Positions 61,945 through 64,000 of a DNA stretch of 64,000 nt are shown here, piece after piece; the stretch's first letter is position 1; every line of letters starts with the position of its first letter. Under the pieces are notes generated by a model. The model did not search any database, had not been told where the DNA came from, and saw nothing but the letters and a program-made list of their open reading frames with translations. Position numbers and translations under genes: made by a program. The stretch covers positions 1 to 64,000 of the forward strand of contig JAFQGF010000040.1 in assembly GCA_017415555.1 (NCBI GenBank), in the 5' to 3' direction. This DNA is from Akkermansia sp. GTDB taxonomy: Bacteria; Verrucomicrobiota; Verrucomicrobiia; Verrucomicrobiales; Akkermansiaceae.

Positions 61945-63186
61945 TTACAAGCGGGGTGAGGTTTCGGGGATATCCTGCCAGCGTGTGGTATAGGCAGGCG
62001 ATGCGAAAGAACGATGCCAAGGTTCTTTACGACCCTGATTAGCAAAATGAATATTATGCCCGGCCTTCTGAAGCTTATCCAGAACAGCCATAAGCTTACT
62101 GGGCGCAACATGAGGGTGCTCGAAAGTGGGGTGTACCTGCTCTGCTTTCTGCAACCCCGTAAGTAATACACCTATCTTTTTGTACTCAAACCCCGGACGA
62201 AACAGAAGCTCCAGCAGAGCCGTGGCAGCCCGGGTGAGCTCTCGCGTATCATCCGTATGGCACGGGAGGGGCACCCCCTGATTGGCAGAGTACAGCTGCT
62301 CGGCCTCCCGATAACGCGATGTGCGCAGCAGAACATACAATGCGGAGCACATCATCCCCTCCTGTCGCAGAATACGAGCGGCCTTTTCCACAAAGCGGCA
62401 CAGAGCCTCGCGCAGAGTACCAAAATCTGCAACCCCTTCCTTCAAAGAACGGGATACCATAATCTGCTGCCGCACCGGGGGCTCGGTATCGTCCAGGCAA
62501 GAGGTACCGGTAAGCTCCAGTGCCAGTCGTTCGCCATGCACGCCGAAATGTTTGCGCAGGTAATGTAACCCACTGGCAGCCAATCCTGCAGCAGTGCGGA
62601 TTCCCAGAGCATGCATGCGCGGGGTCAGGCGGCGTCCCACCCCCCACACATCCCCCACGGGAGTCTCTGCCAGCAGAGGATTCCAGGCAACCGGGGTTGT
62701 CAGCGCGACTACGCCATTATATTGCGGGTGGTGTTTAGCGGTTTCGTTCGCAAGTTTGCAAAGAGTACGAGTGGGAGCAATTCCCACGCTCACGGTTATA
62801 CCGGTACCACGGCGAATCGTTTCGCGCAATTCCCTACAAAACGGAGTCCAATCGCGCAGATTATCCACACGGGCAAATGCCTCGTCCACGCTGTATTGCT
62901 GCACCTCCGGCAGGGCCGCCTCCAGCAGCATCATGATTCGCTCGGATAAATCTGCATACAGAGAGAAATTTGCCGAACACACCACGGCCCCGGCTGCCTC
63001 CAGCCGCTCTTTGCAGCGGAAATAGGGCTCGCCCATGGCAATACCCATGGCCTTGGCCTCCGGGCTGCGGGAAATCACGCAGCCATCGTTATTCGACAGC
63101 ACCACGAGGGGGCGTCGACGCCAATCCGGGCGGAACACCTGTTCACAGCTTGCAAAGAAGTTGTTGCAGTCGAATAATAAATACAC
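61945..63186 (-). CDS. umuC: Y-family DNA polymerase, UmuC-type
   Basis: 413 residues with a GTG start (MYLLFDCNNFFASCEQVFRP). Catalytic palm residues: the first Asp in LFDCNNFF and YSVDEAF with Asp-Glu. Typical UmuC features are LSNNDGCVISRS and the C-terminal DUF4113-like end (YTTRWQDIPETSP). These polymerases copy damaged DNA. No umuD is next to it. A CGTATTCCG/CGGAATACG inverted repeat lies just upstream (63203-63247), and I cannot tell whether it is a LexA-type operator or a terminator for gatB. Confidence 0.92.
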   Translation of the reverse strand: MYLLFDCNNFFASCEQVFRPDWRRRPLVVLSNNDGCVISRSPEAKAMGIAMGEPYFRCKERLEAAGAVVCSANFSLYADLSERIMMLLEAALPEVQQYSVDEAFARVDNLRDWTPFCRELRETIRRGTGITVSVGIAPTRTLCKLANETAKHHPQYNGVVALTTPVAWNPLLAETPVGDVWGVGRRLTPRMHALGIRTAAGLAASGLHYLRKHFGVHGERLALELTGTSCLDDTEPPVRQQIMVSRSLKEGVADFGTLREALCRFVEKAARILRQEGMMCSALYVLLRTSRYREAEQLYSANQGVPLPCHTDDTRELTRAATALLELLFRPGFEYKKIGVLLTGLQKAEQVHPTFEHPHVAPSKLMAVLDKLQKAGHNIHFANQGRKEPWHRSFASPAYTTRWQDIPETSPRL

Positions 63187-63273
63187 AAAGAAAACGCGAA
63201 AGGCGTATTCCGAAGTACAATTTTTTAATCACTGACCTCCGGAATACGTTCCCTGCAGGATGAAGGCTTATTC

Positions 63274-64000
63274 TTACAGGCCAAGTTTGGCCATGAGGAT
63301 TTCCGTGACGAGTTTAGGATTGGGCTTGGGGTTGCTGTTCTTCATTACCTGCCCGGTAAGAGCATTGATGAGCTTCATGTTCCCACCCTTCACCAGAGCC
63401 ACTTTATCCGGATTATCGGCAATCACTTTCTCCACCAGAGCTTCCAGTGCTCCGCTGTCGGCCTTTTTGTAGCCCAGAGCTGCAGCCGCTGCGGCTGCAG
63501 TCTGCTCCGGATGGGTCCAGAGCACCTCCAGCACCTCACGAGCCTGACTGACGGAGCAGATGCCATCCTCCACCACATCCACCAGCCCGGCCAGTGTTGC
63601 CGGGGGTACGGGACAGGTCTCTATCTCGCATTCTTTCTCAGCCAACACCGTAGGGTAAATGTTGATAAGCCAGTTGGCTACCTTGCGCGGAGCCTTTGTG
63701 GCAGCAGCCGCCGTTTCGAAATAGGAACAGAGCTGAGCATCTGCCACGAGCGTGTTGGCATCCGCCACGGGGAGCCCATACTGCTCCATAAGGCGCTGCT
63801 GGCGGGCGTCCGGCAGCTCGGGCATCTCCTGCTGCATTTTCTCCACATACTCCGCGGTGTGTACGGGAATCAAATCCGGGCAGGTGTGGTAACGGTAGTC
63901 GTGGGCGTTCTCCTTGGTGCGCATCACAATGCTCTCGCCCAGGTCATCATCCCATCGGCGTGTGGACTGCACCTGCACAATGCCGCGATCCAGCTCATCT
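63274..64000 (-). CDS. gatB: Asp/Glu-tRNA amidotransferase subunit B, partial (N-terminus outside window)
   Basis: The frame is open to the window edge; 242 residues of the C-terminal half are visible, from ELDRGIVQVQSTRRWDDDLGES on. VQSTRRWDDDLGESIVMRTK and AHDYRYHTCPDLIPV match the GatB core, and the C-terminal GatB/YqeY domain is complete (EVLWTHPEQTAAAAAALGYKKADSGALE and the final NPKPNPKLVTEILMAKL). It transamidates mischarged Asp-tRNA(Asn) or Glu-tRNA(Gln). With glnS present in the window, Asn-tRNA formation is the likelier use. Confidence 0.95.
   Translation of the reverse strand, partial: DELDRGIVQVQSTRRWDDDLGESIVMRTKENAHDYRYHTCPDLIPVHTAEYVEKMQQEMPELPDARQQRLMEQYGLPVADANTLVADAQLCSYFETAAAATKAPRKVANWLINIYPTVLAEKECEIETCPVPPATLAGLVDVVEDGICSVSQAREVLEVLWTHPEQTAAAAAAALGYKKADSGALEALVEKVIADNPDKVALVKGGNMKLINALTGQVMKNSNPKPNPKLVTEILMAKLGL

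Noticed and set aside
63203..63247. Inverted repeat CGTATTCCG/CGGAATACG before umuC as a LexA (SOS) operator
   Set aside because: The arms are far apart (about 27 bases) and the LexA consensus of this phylum is not known to me; it could equally be the gatB terminator.
1..64000. Search for tRNA, rRNA, CRISPR arrays, prophage and defence genes
   Set aside because: No T-loop/acceptor-stem pattern, no regular repeat-spacer array and no phage or restriction genes were seen by eye; a tRNAscan or CRISPR search would settle it.

Overview
This 64 kb window is bacterial chromosome, and it looks like a gut-type Verrucomicrobiota close to Akkermansia. Two predicted proteins end in the PEP-CTERM tail typical of Akkermansia (PEPTTATLSLLALA followed by Arg/Lys). 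GC is moderate to high, the envelope is Gram-negative (TonB receptor, ExbB/ExbD, many lipoproteins), and the branching enzyme is of the eukaryote-like type. Species assignment is inference. The window is almost entirely coding. I see no tRNA, rRNA, CRISPR array, prophage or complete insertion sequence.

Layout. 1-3.3 kb: minus-strand set of four unrecognised envelope proteins, the last cut by the window edge. 3.5-8.5 kb: minus-strand operon of an ABCG-type ABC transporter, two unknown exported or membrane proteins and gluQ. 8.8-10.8 kb: ptsI and ptsH. 10.9-14.8 kb: rsmB, suhB and a class A PBP-like protein, all overlapping. 14.8-18.6 kb: ExbB, ExbD and a large TPR protein. 18.7-21.6 kb: D-Ala-D-Ala dipeptidase-like lipoprotein and glgB. 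21.7-25.9 kb (plus): parvulin isomerase, aroA, dnaG. 26-27.7 kb (minus): bactofilin; pyrH-frr. 27.9-30 kb: beta-helix PEP-CTERM surface protein. 30.5-34.4 kb (plus): adk, a dynamin-like GTPase, a CysJ-like reductase. 34.5-38.3 kb (minus): three tandem GYF-domain membrane proteins, a Nudix hydrolase, ilvE, rnc. 38.4-39.2 kb: an inverted-repeat element beside a PEP-CTERM gene remnant. 39.2-47.2 kb (plus): thioredoxin-fold protein, hrpB, glnS, ribBA, two lipoproteins. 47.3-47.46 kb: candidate structured small RNA. 47.5-52.6 kb (minus): ugd, comM, L,D-transpeptidase, hflX, a tiny lipoprotein. 52.7-54.2 kb (plus): manC, ruvX. 54.2-58.9 kb (plus): cobalamin riboswitch followed by a TonB-dependent receptor, a peptide-type solute-binding protein and a TonB. 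59-63.2 kb (minus): two paralogous lipoproteins, nagZ, pyrE, umuC-like polymerase. The right edge holds the 3' end of gatB.

How the genes work together. Most loci are core housekeeping (nucleotide, riboflavin and shikimate synthesis, tRNA charging and modification, peptidoglycan recycling and crosslinking). The clearest accessory system is the riboswitch-controlled corrinoid uptake operon, whose TonB would need an ExbB/ExbD pair such as the one at 17.4-18.6 kb. Two genome-wide habits stand out. Many genes have a sigma70-type promoter (TTGCAN, 16-18 bases, TANAAT) whose -10 box lies only 6-12 bases before the start codon, which implies leaderless or nearly leaderless mRNAs. Many operon neighbours overlap by ATGA or TGATG.
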